In this document: piece by piece, positions 1-7,888 of the stretch
How positions within the stretch are numbered: the stretch's first letter is position 1
Layout: each line of letters starts with the position of its first letter
Origin: CANRPC01 sp964456095
Lineage (GTDB): Bacteria; Bacillota_I; Bacilli_A; RFN20; CAG-449
DNA: 21,715 nt
Direction: 5' to 3'
Assembly (NCBI GenBank): GCA_964456095.1
Contig: CAYVZF010000016.1
Location: forward strand, 1-21,715
Position numbers and translations under genes: made by a program
The notes under the pieces: model-generated
Told to the model about the DNA's origin: nothing
Seen by the model: the letters and a program-made list of their open reading frames with translations, nothing else
The model's database searches: none

Positions 1-11
1 TAGGGTGGTGT

Positions 12-46
12 GAGAGGGAGCGGAAAAGTATTTACTTTTCACTCTC
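12..46 (+). promoter_or_regulatory. Leader hairpin upstream of obg
   Basis: An imperfect stem-loop lies just before the obg ribosome binding site. The inner arms GAAAAGT (23-29) and ACTTTTC (34-40) pair perfectly around a 4-base loop. The outer arms GAGAG (12-16) and CTCTC (42-46) pair across an internal loop. The first 60 bases are visibly richer in G and C than the rest of the window, which suggests a structured RNA or the 3' part of one that begins outside the window. No T-run follows, so it is not a standard intrinsic terminator. No RNA family is assigned. Confidence 0.35.
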
Positions 47-71
47 TACTCGATTAAGGAGGTGTTTTATA

Positions 72-1343
72 GTGTTTATAGATAGAGCAAAAATAACTGT
101 TAAATCTGGAAAAGGTGGAGATGGATGTATTGCTTTTCATCATGAAAAATATATTGAACGCGGAGGTCCTTCAGGTGGTAATGGAGGAAGAGGTGGATCA
201 ATATATTTTAAGGCAACTGATTCTCAATCAACACTCATTAATTATAGACATGCTAGAAAAGTAATGGCTTGTGATGGTGGAAAAGGTTTAGCTAAAAAAA
301 TGTATGGTCGTGGCGCTGAGGATATTATATTAGAAGTTCCAATTGGAACAGTAATATTTGATGCTGCAACTAATGAATTACTATGTGATTTATCTACAAA
401 AGGACAAACATATCTTGCAGTTAAAGGTGGTAGAGGTGGAAGAGGTAATGCATGTTTTTCTTCACCAAGGAATAGAGCTCCTCGTATTGCAGAAAATGGA
501 TTACCTGGTGAAGAAAAAGTATTAATTCTTGAATTAAAGTTACTTGCCGATGTTGGACTTGTTGGTCTTCCTAGTGTTGGTAAATCAACTCTTTTATCTG
601 TTATTTCATCAGCAAAACCTGAAATTGCTGATTATCCGTTTACTACAATTACACCGCAACTTGGAATAACATATTTAGATGATGGTTCATCGTTCTGTGT
701 TGCGGATTTACCAGGATTAATTGAAGGAGCATCACAAGGAAAAGGTTTAGGTTTAACATTTTTAAGACATATTGAAAGATGTAGAGTTATAGTTCATGTG
801 TTAGATATGGAACATGATTCACCTCTTGAAGATTTTGAAACTATTAATAATGAATTAAAAACATATGGATATCATTTAATCGATAGAACTACTCTTGTTG
901 TCTGTAATAAAGTTGAAGATGAAATTACTTTACAAAAAGCAAATAAAGTGAAAAAAGCTTTAAAAGATAAATATGAAGTATTATTTATTTCTTCGATTTT
1001 ACATGAAGGAATAAAAGAAATGTTATATAGAATTAATGATTTATTAAAGACTGCTCCTAGTTTCCCTATATACGAAGAAAGTCATGAAGATGTTAAAATT
1101 TATGACGCAACTAAAGAAAAATCGGAATTTGAAATTATACATCCTGAAGCACATTTATATGTTATAAAAGGTGAAAAGATAGAAAGAACTTATTCTTTAA
1201 TTAATCTTTCTACTGATGAAGGAATAATGAGATTAATTGGAATTCTTCGTGATTTAGGTGTTGATGATATGCTTCATAAACTTGGCGCTCAAGATGGTGA
1301 TACTGTCAAATTATGTGACTTTGAATTTGAATATTTTGAATAA
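72..1343 (+). CDS. obg: GTPase Obg (ObgE/CgtA), ribosome-associated
   Basis: This 423-residue protein is a full-length Obg GTPase, a cytoplasmic factor in large-subunit ribosome maturation and stress signalling. Residues 1-157 are the glycine-rich Obg fold. The G domain follows: G1 GLPSVGKS at 165-172, G2 PFTT at 189-192, G3 DLPG at 212-215, G4 NKVE at 279-282 and a G5-like SSIL at 307-310. A C-terminal OCT domain covers about 340-423 and has the typical GA..GDTV stretch. The start is GTG at 72, chosen because AAGGAGGTG (56-64) lies 7 bases upstream and the N-terminus MFIDRAKI fits the family. The open frame continues upstream, but Obg proteins begin here. The fourth G4 residue is Glu where the family normally has Asp. 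Upstream neighbours, usually rpmA, lie outside the window. Confidence 0.98.
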   Translation: MFIDRAKITVKSGKGGDGCIAFHHEKYIERGGPSGGNGGRGGSIYFKATDSQSTLINYRHARKVMACDGGKGLAKKMYGRGAEDIILEVPIGTVIFDAATNELLCDLSTKGQTYLAVKGGRGGRGNACFSSPRNRAPRIAENGLPGEEKVLILELKLLADVGLVGLPSVGKSTLLSVISSAKPEIADYPFTTITPQLGITYLDDGSSFCVADLPGLIEGASQGKGLGLTFLRHIERCRVIVHVLDMEHDSPLEDFETINNELKTYGYHLIDRTTLVVCNKVEDEITLQKANKVKKALKDKYEVLFISSILHEGIKEMLYRINDLLKTAPSFPIYEESHEDVKIYDATKEKSEFEIIHPEAHLYVIKGEKIERTYSLINLSTDEGIMRLIGILRDLGVDDMLHKLGAQDGDTVKLCDFEFEYFE

Positions 1344-1356
1344 AATTAATATTAAA

Positions 1357-1385
1357 TTGCAATAAAAAAACGTATTACTTATAAT
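1357..1385 (+). promoter_or_regulatory. Sigma-A-type promoter for the M6-like lipoprotein gene
   Basis: TTGCAA (1357-1362) and TATAAT (1380-1385) are separated by 17 bases. The -10 box is a perfect consensus and the -35 box matches TTGACA at four of six positions. Transcription would start near 1392, and the ribosome binding site AAAGGTGG (1404-1411) precedes the ATG at 1419. This suggests that the gene is transcribed independently of obg. A weak CGTATT/AATACG inverted repeat (1371-1376, 1392-1397) overlaps the site, but it has no following T-run and a long loop, so it was not called a terminator. Confidence 0.6.
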
Positions 1386-1418
1386 AATATAAATACGGGT
1401 TAGAAAGGTGGTATTTTT

Positions 1419-3704
1419 ATGAAATTGAAAAAATTAACAAATTTATTTTTGTCTATTGCTTCTTTAACAAGTGTTAGTTTCATGACAGTTTCATGTGGTA
1501 ATTCAAATAGCCTTTATACTGGTGAAATACCAAATGAAGTTATTTTAGAAAAAAGAATTTGGCAAAAAACTAAATCAGATATGATTGATGTTGATGATGA
1601 AAATAATAAATGGGTTTATTCTTCTGATAGTTTTATTGAAGCTAATGATGGTACTATCCAAATGAAAAAAGATGGTGATTATATAATCACTGAAAAGTTT
1701 AATACTAATCTTCCATTTTCAGTTGATGTTACAATGTCATTAAATGGTGGTAATAGTATTAGTACAAATGTAGAAAAAGATGAATTTATATTTGAAGTAC
1801 AAGCTTTAAATTCAAATATGGAAGTTGTTGATTCACAAAGACTTGATGAATTAGATGAATTCCCTGATGAAAAGAAATTAGAAGTTAAAACATTTAATTT
1901 AAATCCTTATGGAAAACAAGTATCATATGTAAAATTTGTTCTTGTTAAAGTTTTCTATAAAAATTATAGAACTAATAGAGTAGGTATTGGTAGAGTTAAA
2001 ATTTATACAGGCGAATCAACAAAAACTACATTACCAGATGGTGTTGAAGATAATTATGTATCAGAAGTAACTTATACAAATTATAATTCTGATATTGATC
2101 CAAATATTAGAACATCTAGAGGTATTTCTTTACAAGATGTTAGAACAACATATTATGATTTAGGAACAAATGGTAACCAAAAAGTGTTAGTTATACCTGT
2201 TAAATTCCAAGATACTACTGAAGATATTTTTGATGTATATGCTGGATATAAAATTGGTGGATTTGATGGTATGAGAAAAATCATCGAACAAGCTTATTTT
2301 GGAGCTGATGGAGAAAGTGGTTATGAATCTCTTTCATCTTACTACTATAAATCAAGTTATAATAGATTAAACATCAGTGGTAAGGTTACTCCTTGGTATA
2401 CTTACGATGGAACAGTTCAAGAGTTCTATAATGTTGGTAAAGGTGAATCATCTGTATATGATTTAGTTGATAAAGCTACAATGTGGTATAAAACTAATTT
2501 TGATGATTATGCTGAATTTGATACTAATAATGATGGATATTTTGATTGTGTTGAATTTGTATATGCTCAACCAAATTGTTCTTCAAGTTCTACTGGAGTA
2601 TGTAATAAGAGTAAAAATACTAATGCGAAAGATTTATTCTGGGCATTCTGTTGGAAAAGATCAGGTCAAGAACCTGTTGAAAATTGGCCAAAACCATATA
2701 CATTCGTTTGGTTAAGTTTTGATTTCTTATTGAATAATAAGAATGCTGCATATACTGTTACTACAAACAATACTAAAACATTTAAAGCTGATGCACATAC
2801 AGTAATTCATGAAACCGGACATGCATTAGGATTATTAGACTATTATTCTACAGGATATGATGGATCAACTCCTGCTGCAGGAATTGACATGATGGATCAT
2901 AACGTAGGTGATCATAACGCATATTCAAAATGGTTATTTAACTGGACTGAACCTAAAGAACAAATCGTATATGATGAATTAGATGAGTCAACTAAAGAAT
3001 ATACTGTAACACTTCGTCCATTTGTAGAATCTGGTGACTTTGTTATTATTCCTGCATATAATGCTTCAAGCTTACCATATGTTAATAAATATGAAAACGA
3101 TGAAGTTAGATCAAATAATGATAAAGCTGGTAAGTTAGACTCACCTCTTAATGAATATATTACTATTGAATATTTCACTAACGATGGAGTCAATTATCAA
3201 GATTCATTAGAACCATATGAAAATTATTCAGTTTCTGTTATGACTGAACCTGGATTAAAAATGTTCCATGTCGATTCTAGACTTGCTCATTTATCATATA
3301 ATAACTCTGCGAGTGATTATTCATTTGATAGTTATATAGAAGCTAATGCTGATAAAAATAACTATTCATTTAGTTCAACATCTAGTACAACTGTTATCGA
3401 TTTAGCACACCATAACGATGCTAAAGAACAAAACTATGATACAGGAACAAGTGATGATAAAGACTATCGAATGATTTCTTCAATACTTGCAAGAGAGAAT
3501 CTAGAAAAGAATTTATTTGGTTCACCTGGACATACGCTTGAAAATGCTGATTTATTTGGTAGTAAGTCAAGTGGTGTTAATGATTTCGGTGTTACAAATC
3601 ATCAAAACTTTGTATTCAATAATGGATATAGTAATGTATATTCATTTACAATTGAGTCAATGAGTAAAGATTCAATTACATTAAAATTTACTTATAAAGC
3701 TTAA
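1419..3704 (+). CDS. M6-like zinc metallopeptidase lipoprotein (761 aa)
   Basis: A predicted surface lipoprotein with a metallopeptidase domain of the M6 (immune inhibitor A-like) group. The signal peptide ends in a lipobox, TVSC, with the modified Cys at 26. Residues about 40-200 form a beta-rich N-terminal region, possibly a jelly roll, with no recognised motif. The catalytic domain starts near 250 with VLVIPVKF. It carries a calcium-loop-like DTNNDGYFD (368-376) and the zinc motif HETGHALGLLD, with ligands His464, His468 and Asp474 and catalytic Glu465, followed by a Met-turn candidate GIDMMDHN. A later GLKMFHVDSR is shared in form with the two paralogues at 12089 and 13800. This copy is the largest because of the extra N-terminal region. 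It stands alone between a promoter and a terminator. The substrate is unknown. The fold and zinc site are clear; the M6 assignment is a motif-level call. Confidence 0.88.
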   Translation: MKLKKLTNLFLSIASLTSVSFMTVSCGNSNSLYTGEIPNEVILEKRIWQKTKSDMIDVDDENNKWVYSSDSFIEANDGTIQMKKDGDYIITEKFNTNLPFSVDVTMSLNGGNSISTNVEKDEFIFEVQALNSNMEVVDSQRLDELDEFPDEKKLEVKTFNLNPYGKQVSYVKFVLVKVFYKNYRTNRVGIGRVKIYTGESTKTTLPDGVEDNYVSEVTYTNYNSDIDPNIRTSRGISLQDVRTTYYDLGTNGNQKVLVIPVKFQDTTEDIFDVYAGYKIGGFDGMRKIIEQAYFGADGESGYESLSSYYYKSSYNRLNISGKVTPWYTYDGTVQEFYNVGKGESSVYDLVDKATMWYKTNFDDYAEFDTNNDGYFDCVEFVYAQPNCSSSSTGVCNKSKNTNAKDLFWAFCWKRSGQEPVENWPKPYTFVWLSFDFLLNNKNAAYTVTTNNTKTFKADAHTVIHETGHALGLLDYYSTGYDGSTPAAGIDMMDHNVGDHNAYSKWLFNWTEPKEQIVYDELDESTKEYTVTLRPFVESGDFVIIPAYNASSLPYVNKYENDEVRSNNDKAGKLDSPLNEYITIEYFTNDGVNYQDSLEPYENYSVSVMTEPGLKMFHVDSRLAHLSYNNSASDYSFDSYIEANADKNNYSFSSTSSTTVIDLAHHNDAKEQNYDTGTSDDKDYRMISSILARENLEKNLFGSPGHTLENADLFGSKSSGVNDFGVTNHQNFVFNNGYSNVYSFTIESMSKDSITLKFTYKA

Positions 3705-3723
3705 TAAGTATTAGTAGAATTAA

Positions 3724-3764
3724 AGGCTTACTTAGTATTAATTAACTAAATAAGTCTTTTTCTT
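3724..3764 (+). terminator. Intrinsic terminator after the M6-like gene
   Basis: AGGCTTACTTAGT (3724-3736) pairs with ACTAAATAAGTCT (3745-3757), giving a 13-position stem with one G-T pair and one mismatch around an 8-base loop. It is followed by TTTTCTT. It lies 20 bases behind the stop codon and separates this gene from ruvA. Confidence 0.85.
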
Positions 3765-3821
3765 ATTTTATATTTTTTTAAATAAGTATTTATATTATAA
3801 TTAAAAAGGTTGGTGAACTAT

Positions 3822-4385
3822 ATGTATTCATATTTCTATGGAAAAATTATTGATGTTAACGAAGAAGAAGTAATCATTGATATACATGATATAGGTTATT
3901 GTTTTAAATATATTCATGAAAGTGATTATAAAATTGGTTCTACTTTAAAAGTATTTTTATATCATGTTGTTAGAGAAGACGATGAGTTTTTAGTTGGCTT
4001 TATTGATAAAAATGAGAAAAAATTGTTTGAGCAATTAATTACTGTAAAAGGAATTGGCCCTAGAACCGCGATAAATGCATTAAGAGAATGTACTGTTGAT
4101 GATTTTTATAATGCTATTTCTAATGGGAATGTTAATTTTTTAAAAAAACTTCCAGGAATTGGACCAAAAGCAGCTTCACAAATTATTCTTGATTTAAAAG
4201 GTAAACTTGTTAGTGTTTCTAATGATAAACAAGCATGGAATAAAGATCAAGAAGAAGCAATTTTAGCATTAAGAAGTTTAGGATTTAAAGTAAAGGAGAT
4301 TGAAGAAGTGTTAAAAAAGCTTCCTACAACTCTTTCAATGGAAGAATTAATTAGAGAAAGTTTAAGGAGATTAAATAATAAATGA
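3822..4385 (+). CDS. ruvA: Holliday junction branch migration protein RuvA
   Basis: RuvA binds four-way DNA junctions as a tetramer and loads the RuvB motor in recombinational repair. An N-terminal OB-fold (about 1-62) is followed by two helix-hairpin-helix motifs, VKGIGPRTA at 75-83 and LPGIGPKAA at 110-118. The C-terminal RuvB-contacting domain covers about 141-187. The length of 187 residues is close to the family's usual length. The start is taken at ATG 3822 because RuvA proteins begin with a sequence like MYSYFYGKI. In-frame TTG (3810) and GTG (3813) codons lie upstream, but they sit directly behind or within the AAAAAGG ribosome binding site (3803-3809). A TATAAT box at 3796-3801 could be the -10 of a promoter; its -35 is poor. 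The stop overlaps the ruvB start in an ATGA at 4382-4385. Confidence 0.97.
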   Translation: MYSYFYGKIIDVNEEEVIIDIHDIGYCFKYIHESDYKIGSTLKVFLYHVVREDDEFLVGFIDKNEKKLFEQLITVKGIGPRTAINALRECTVDDFYNAISNGNVNFLKKLPGIGPKAASQIILDLKGKLVSVSNDKQAWNKDQEEAILALRSLGFKVKEIEEVLKKLPTTLSMEELIRESLRRLNNK

Positions 4386-5392
4386 GTAGCTACATGAATC
4401 CGAATTCGAATAAATTAAATGATGAAAGTTCTATTGAAACGACATTAAGACCATTAACTCTAGATGAATATGTTGGTCAAACTGAATTAAAGGAAAATTT
4501 AAGAATTTATATTGGCGCGGCAAAAAAAAGAAATGAAACTTTGGATCATATTCTTTTATATGGGCCACCTGGACTTGGTAAAACAACTTTAGCTTATGTG
4601 GTAAGTCATGAAATGGGGTCTAAAATTAAGTTAGTTAACGGTCCTTCAATTGAAAAACCAGGAGATTTAGCCGCAGTTTTATCGTCTTTAAATCCCGGTG
4701 ATATTTTATTTATTGATGAAATACATAGAATTCCTCGTGTTGTTGAGGAGATTCTTTATGGTGCAATGGAAGATTTTACTCTTTCTCTTGTAGTAGGTCG
4801 TGATGAGGAAGCAAGAACTATTACTATCCCTTTGCCTCCTTTTACTTTAATTGGTGCGACTACTAAAGCTGGTGATTTATCTTCTCCTTTAAGAGATAGA
4901 TTTGGGATTGTTCACAGATTAGAGTATTATTCGCTAGATGAATTAAAGCAAATCGTATTAAGAACTTCAAGAGTTTTTTCTTTACCAATAGAAGAAGAAG
5001 CTGCTAAAATGATTGCAATTAGATCTAGATCTACACCAAGAATTGCAAATAGAATTTATAGAAGAGTTAGAGATTTTGCATGTTATAATGACCTATCCAT
5101 TATTGATTGTAAAATGTGTGAAAAAAGTTTAAATCAAATGAAAATTGATTCATTAGGTTTAGATGAAACAGATATGAAATATTTGAAAACTTTAATTGAA
5201 AGATTTTCTGGTGGCCCTGTTGGGCTTGAAACTTTATCAAGCGCAATTGGAGAAGAAGTTCGTAATATTGAAGAAGTTTATGAACCATATTTAATTAAAT
5301 TAGGTTTTATAAATAAAACTCCACGTGGTAGAATGGCAACAGAAAAAGCATATAAGCATCTTAAATTTGATTTTGTTTCATTAATTGATTAA
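4382..5392 (+). CDS. ruvB: Holliday junction DNA helicase RuvB
   Basis: RuvB is the hexameric AAA+ motor that drives branch migration together with RuvA. Visible are Walker A GPPGLGKT (61-68), Walker B ILFIDE (108-113), the sensor-1 region GATTKAG (158-164), the arginine-finger segment PLRDRFG (169-175), and the C-terminal winged helix with GGPVGLETLSSAIGE and a final TPRGR. At 336 residues it is full length. It is translationally coupled to ruvA through the 4-base overlap. Its stop codon overlaps by 4 bases the stop of the convergent gene at 5389, and no terminator is visible between them. The usual ruvC is absent, as in most Firmicutes. In Bacillus, queA and tgt come next; here they are missing. 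Confidence 0.98.
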   Translation: MSSYMNPNSNKLNDESSIETTLRPLTLDEYVGQTELKENLRIYIGAAKKRNETLDHILLYGPPGLGKTTLAYVVSHEMGSKIKLVNGPSIEKPGDLAAVLSSLNPGDILFIDEIHRIPRVVEEILYGAMEDFTLSLVVGRDEEARTITIPLPPFTLIGATTKAGDLSSPLRDRFGIVHRLEYYSLDELKQIVLRTSRVFSLPIEEEAAKMIAIRSRSTPRIANRIYRRVRDFACYNDLSIIDCKMCEKSLNQMKIDSLGLDETDMKYLKTLIERFSGGPVGLETLSSAIGEEVRNIEEVYEPYLIKLGFINKTPRGRMATEKAYKHLKFDFVSLID

Positions 5393-5736
5393 TTTTTAGA
5401 AAAATTTACTCCGATTATTGGACCAAAGAATAAACATAAAGATTTACTTATTTTAATTAATATATTTGAGTAATCTTTAAGAAGTAATAATGAAATTAAT
5501 AAATAAATTGTAAGTAATATTAAGCCTTGGATTATTCCATGGCTTTTTTGCTTTTTCCCAAAGATAAATGAAAAAACAAAAAAAGCAATTATACTTATAA
5601 ATGAAGTTATTAATGCTCCTTCTTTATAATGAATAATATTGTTATAAATTAATAAAGAATTTATAGCTATTAATAATAAACTTGGTATTAAAACGATAAA
5701 AAGAGAAATGCTAAAATTAAGAATTGTTTTTTTCAT
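5389..5736 (-). CDS. Small four-helix membrane protein, TIGR04086/YrzE-like
   Basis: A 115-residue integral membrane protein with four hydrophobic segments, at about 8-31, 40-60, 68-87 and 93-111, and short charged loops. No catalytic motif is seen. I place it in the TIGR04086 (YrzE) family mainly from size, topology and position: in Bacillus subtilis yrzE lies between yajC and yrbG in this same cluster. Its molecular function is unknown. The ATG at 5734-5736 (complement) has GAGGGA (complement of 5746-5751) as ribosome binding site, 9 bases away. It diverges from the DUF421 gene with only 46 bases between them, so its promoter probably lies in or beside the start of that gene. The family call is inference; that the reading frame is a real membrane protein is well supported. 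Confidence 0.7.
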   Translation of the reverse strand: MKKTILNFSISLFIVLIPSLLLIAINSLLIYNNIIHYKEGALITSFISIIAFFVFSFIFGKKQKSHGIIQGLILLTIYLLISLLLLKDYSNILIKISKSLCLFFGPIIGVNFSKN

Positions 5737-5782
5737 TTATATTAATCCCTCGATTAAATATATGAAAAAGAAAGGATGAATT

Positions 5783-6430
5783 ATGACATTTACCGAAATA
5801 ATTATTTTAATTTTTAAAACTATATTTTGTTATTTTTTCTTATTTTTTGTATTAAAAATAATGGGTAAAAGAGAAGTTGGAGAAATATCAACTTTTGATA
5901 TGATTGTGTTTTTTATTATTTCAGAAATATTTTCAATTTCAATAAGTGATATTAATGGTTCTTTACTTCATTCTGTTATACCAATTTTAATAATTGTTAT
6001 TTTACAAATATTAACTGCACTTGCAACTTTAAAAAACAAAAAAATAAGAAAGTTTATAGAGGGTAAACCAACATATTTAATTATTAATGGAGAAATCATT
6101 CAAAATGAATTAATAAAAAATAGATATAATTTAGATGATTTATTAATGCAATTAAGACAAAATGGAATAGAAACTCCTTCTCAATGTGCTTTTGCTTTAT
6201 TAGAGGGGAATGGCTCATTAACGATAATTAAATCAGATGATCAGAAACTTTTATATCCTGAACCTATTATTTCTGAAGGTATTATTAATGAAAAGGCATT
6301 AAATTATTTGAATATATCAAAAAAAGAATTATATCTTGAACTATCAAAAGCCGGGTATAGCAATATTGATGATGTTTTTATGTGTGAATTACTTATTGAT
6401 AAAACATTCATTTTTATATCTAAGGAATGA
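5783..6430 (+). CDS. DUF421 (YetF/YrbG-type) membrane protein
   Basis: A 215-residue protein with three N-terminal membrane segments (about 5-26, 37-52 and 62-82) and a soluble cytoplasmic C-terminal region. The family signature MGKREVGEISTFD spans 27-39. The soluble domain opens with GKPTYLIINGEI at 94-105 and contains the typical DDLLMQLRQNGI helix. DUF421 proteins occur widely in spore-forming and related Firmicutes, and the function is not well established. Position between the YrzE-like gene and spoVB matches yrbG of Bacillus. The ribosome binding site is AAAGGA at 5771-5776. The stop is TGA, one of two uses of TGA that show the standard code. The last 42 bases overlap the 3' end of the opposite-strand spoVB gene. 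Confidence 0.92.
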   Translation: MTFTEIIILIFKTIFCYFFLFFVLKIMGKREVGEISTFDMIVFFIISEIFSISISDINGSLLHSVIPILIIVILQILTALATLKNKKIRKFIEGKPTYLIINGEIIQNELIKNRYNLDDLLMQLRQNGIETPSQCAFALLEGNGSLTIIKSDDQKLLYPEPIISEGIINEKALNYLNISKKELYLELSKAGYSNIDDVFMCELLIDKTFIFISKE

Positions 6431-7723
6431 TTTTAATAAAATTATAGAGTTTATTAAAACATTTATATAGCAAGAAATGAGCGTTGATACGCTTATAGCA
6501 TTTATTTTTAAAATTGGTATAAGTAAAAATAATAATCCTATTCTAATTATCGATGATATAGTAGTTGTAATAAATGTTTGTTTTGTTAGACAAAATGCAT
6601 TTAATGAAGTAGTAATAGGTGTTTCAATATAGTAAATAATAAATGGTAATGAAAGTATTTTTATTTGATTATCTCCAAGGTTTGTTTTATATAAAGTATT
6701 TAATACTTTCCCACCAAAAAAGAAGAAAATAATACTAAAGAATAATCCAATAATAAAAGATATAGATAAAACATCTTTTAATAATTTTTTACTTTTATAA
6801 TATTCTTTATTTTTTATACAATAAGATAAATTAGGTAGAAGATATGATGATAGAGATAGTGAAAAAAATCCAGGTAATAAAAGAAGAGGCATAACATAAT
6901 TTGTCAATATTCCATAATCGATAGTGATTGTTTCTATAGAGTAATTCATTTTGACTAATATTGTAGTTAGAATAACAGGTTCTAAAAAATATGTAAATGA
7001 ACCAATTAATTTTGAAAGTGTCATAGGAAAAGCAATATTAAGCATTTCTTTAGATATTGAAATATAATCTAATGGTATTCTTTTTAGCATTTTTTTAAAG
7101 TTTTTTTGATAGATTTTCTTTGAAAAGATTAATAAATAAAATGTTTGAGCTATTTCTCCTATACATAATGAAATTACAATTAATGAAGCATTTTTAGAAC
7201 TATCATTAGTTAAAAAATAATTTAAGAAAAATAAGATAAATATTAATCTAGAACCTTCCTCTAATAATTGTGATGAATTAGTAAATGTTACTTCACGTAC
7301 ACCATAAAAATAGCCTTTAATTAGACTAGAAATGCTTATTAATGGTACTAATATGCTTAATGTTTTTATAGGATAAATTACCTGATTATTATGAAAGAAA
7401 ATATTAGCAATTTCATTTGCAAAAATATAAAGAGTAAATGATAAGATTAGTGAAAGAAAACTAATGCAAATAAATGCGACTTTTATATATAAATGGCTTT
7501 TATTTCTATTGAAAGATATTAAGTAAGATAGAGCATTTGGTAATGAAAAAGAAGATATAGTTATTATAAGTAAAAGTAATGGACTGATTAATCCGTAAAT
7601 TGACATTACTTTAATACCAAGAATACTTGTTAAGGCAATTTTTGATAATAAAGAAAATAGTTTTGCAAGACATGATGAACTCATTAATAGAATGAAAGAA
7701 TTTAGCTTTGTTTTTTTTGTCAT
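6389..7723 (-). CDS. spoVB: SpoVB/MurJ-family lipid-linked oligosaccharide flippase
   Basis: A 444-residue polytopic membrane protein with about 12 hydrophobic helices, of the MATE-like MOP exporter superfamily. Family-like features are KGYFYGVREVTFTNSSQ near 130, the helix FPMTLSKLIGSF near 225, and YGILTNYVMPLLLLPGF near 270 followed by SLSSYLLPNLS. In Bacillus this family includes SpoVB, needed for spore cortex, and the vegetative lipid II flippase MurJ/YtgP. The neighbours (DUF421 and secDF) favour the SpoVB orthologue. No sporulation gene is otherwise seen here, so a role in ordinary cell-wall precursor export is equally possible. AAAGGAG lies 7 bases before the ATG (complement of 7721-7723). 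The gene diverges from secDF. Confidence 0.85.
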   Translation of the reverse strand: MTKKTKLNSFILLMSSSCLAKLFSLLSKIALTSILGIKVMSIYGLISPLLLLIITISSFSLPNALSYLISFNRNKSHLYIKVAFICISFLSLILSFTLYIFANEIANIFFHNNQVIYPIKTLSILVPLISISSLIKGYFYGVREVTFTNSSQLLEEGSRLIFILFFLNYFLTNDSSKNASLIVISLCIGEIAQTFYLLIFSKKIYQKNFKKMLKRIPLDYISISKEMLNIAFPMTLSKLIGSFTYFLEPVILTTILVKMNYSIETITIDYGILTNYVMPLLLLPGFFSLSLSSYLLPNLSYCIKNKEYYKSKKLLKDVLSISFIIGLFFSIIFFFFGGKVLNTLYKTNLGDNQIKILSLPFIIYYIETPITTSLNAFCLTKQTFITTTISSIIRIGLLFLLIPILKINAISVSTLISCYINVLINSIILLKSFLRYKNECFINK

Positions 7724-7888
7724 TTTATATCTCCTTTGTTGAAAATTGATTTAGTAAATGATATATTTATAAAGCAATTGTTTATTTCTTTATATTATAA
7801 ATATAAAAAAATAAATTATTAGATTACATTCTATCTCAATTTAATATAAGTAAATTGGATAGAAAATAGAACTATTGGAGGGATTATT
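7724..7888. promoter_or_regulatory. Divergent spoVB/secDF intergenic region
   Basis: This 165-base AT-rich spacer must hold the start signals of both genes. On the + strand the best promoter candidate for secDF is TTGTTT (7778-7783) with TATAAA (7802-7807) and an 18-base spacer; it is only moderate. No convincing -35/-10 pair was found for spoVB on the - strand. The region also contains the leader hairpin described separately and both ribosome binding sites (AAAGGAG on the complement near 7732-7738; GGAGGG at 7877-7882). Confidence 0.4.
7829..7864 (+). promoter_or_regulatory. Leader hairpin in front of secDF
   Basis: TTCTATCTCAATTTA (7829-7843) pairs with TAAATTGGATAGAA (7851-7864): 14 base pairs interrupted only by one bulged T, around a 7-base loop. 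There is no T-run, so it is not an intrinsic terminator. It ends 12 bases before the secDF Shine-Dalgarno GGAGGG. CTCAAT (7835-7840) in the 5' arm could alternatively pair with ATTGGAG (7874-7880), which includes the Shine-Dalgarno, leaving one bulged G. The two pairings are mutually exclusive, which would allow translational control. The hairpin is plain in the sequence; the switch is inference. Confidence 0.6.

Noticed and set aside
1..50. T-box-like AGGGTGG at the window start
   Set aside because: The first seven bases match the T-box core AGGGUGGNACCGCG, but the following ACCGCG is absent (here TGTGAGAG) and no specifier region can be seen because the window starts here. obg is also not a usual T-box target.
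72..1343. Code-4 mycoplasma origin
   Set aside because: TGA terminates ruvA and the DUF421 gene, and the Trp codons I read are TGG, so the standard bacterial code fits.
1371..1397. Inverted repeat CGTATT/AATACG after obg as a terminator
   Set aside because: Only six pairs, a 15-base loop and no T-run; it overlaps a better-supported promoter.
3810..3821. TTG or GTG starts for ruvA
   Set aside because: They sit directly on or beside the ribosome binding site, and RuvA proteins begin at the MYSYF-like sequence encoded from 3822.
7741..7830. Arrest-peptide upstream reading frame before secDF
   Set aside because: The only ATG frame (near 7758) ends after four codons, and no short frame with a ribosome binding site is present.
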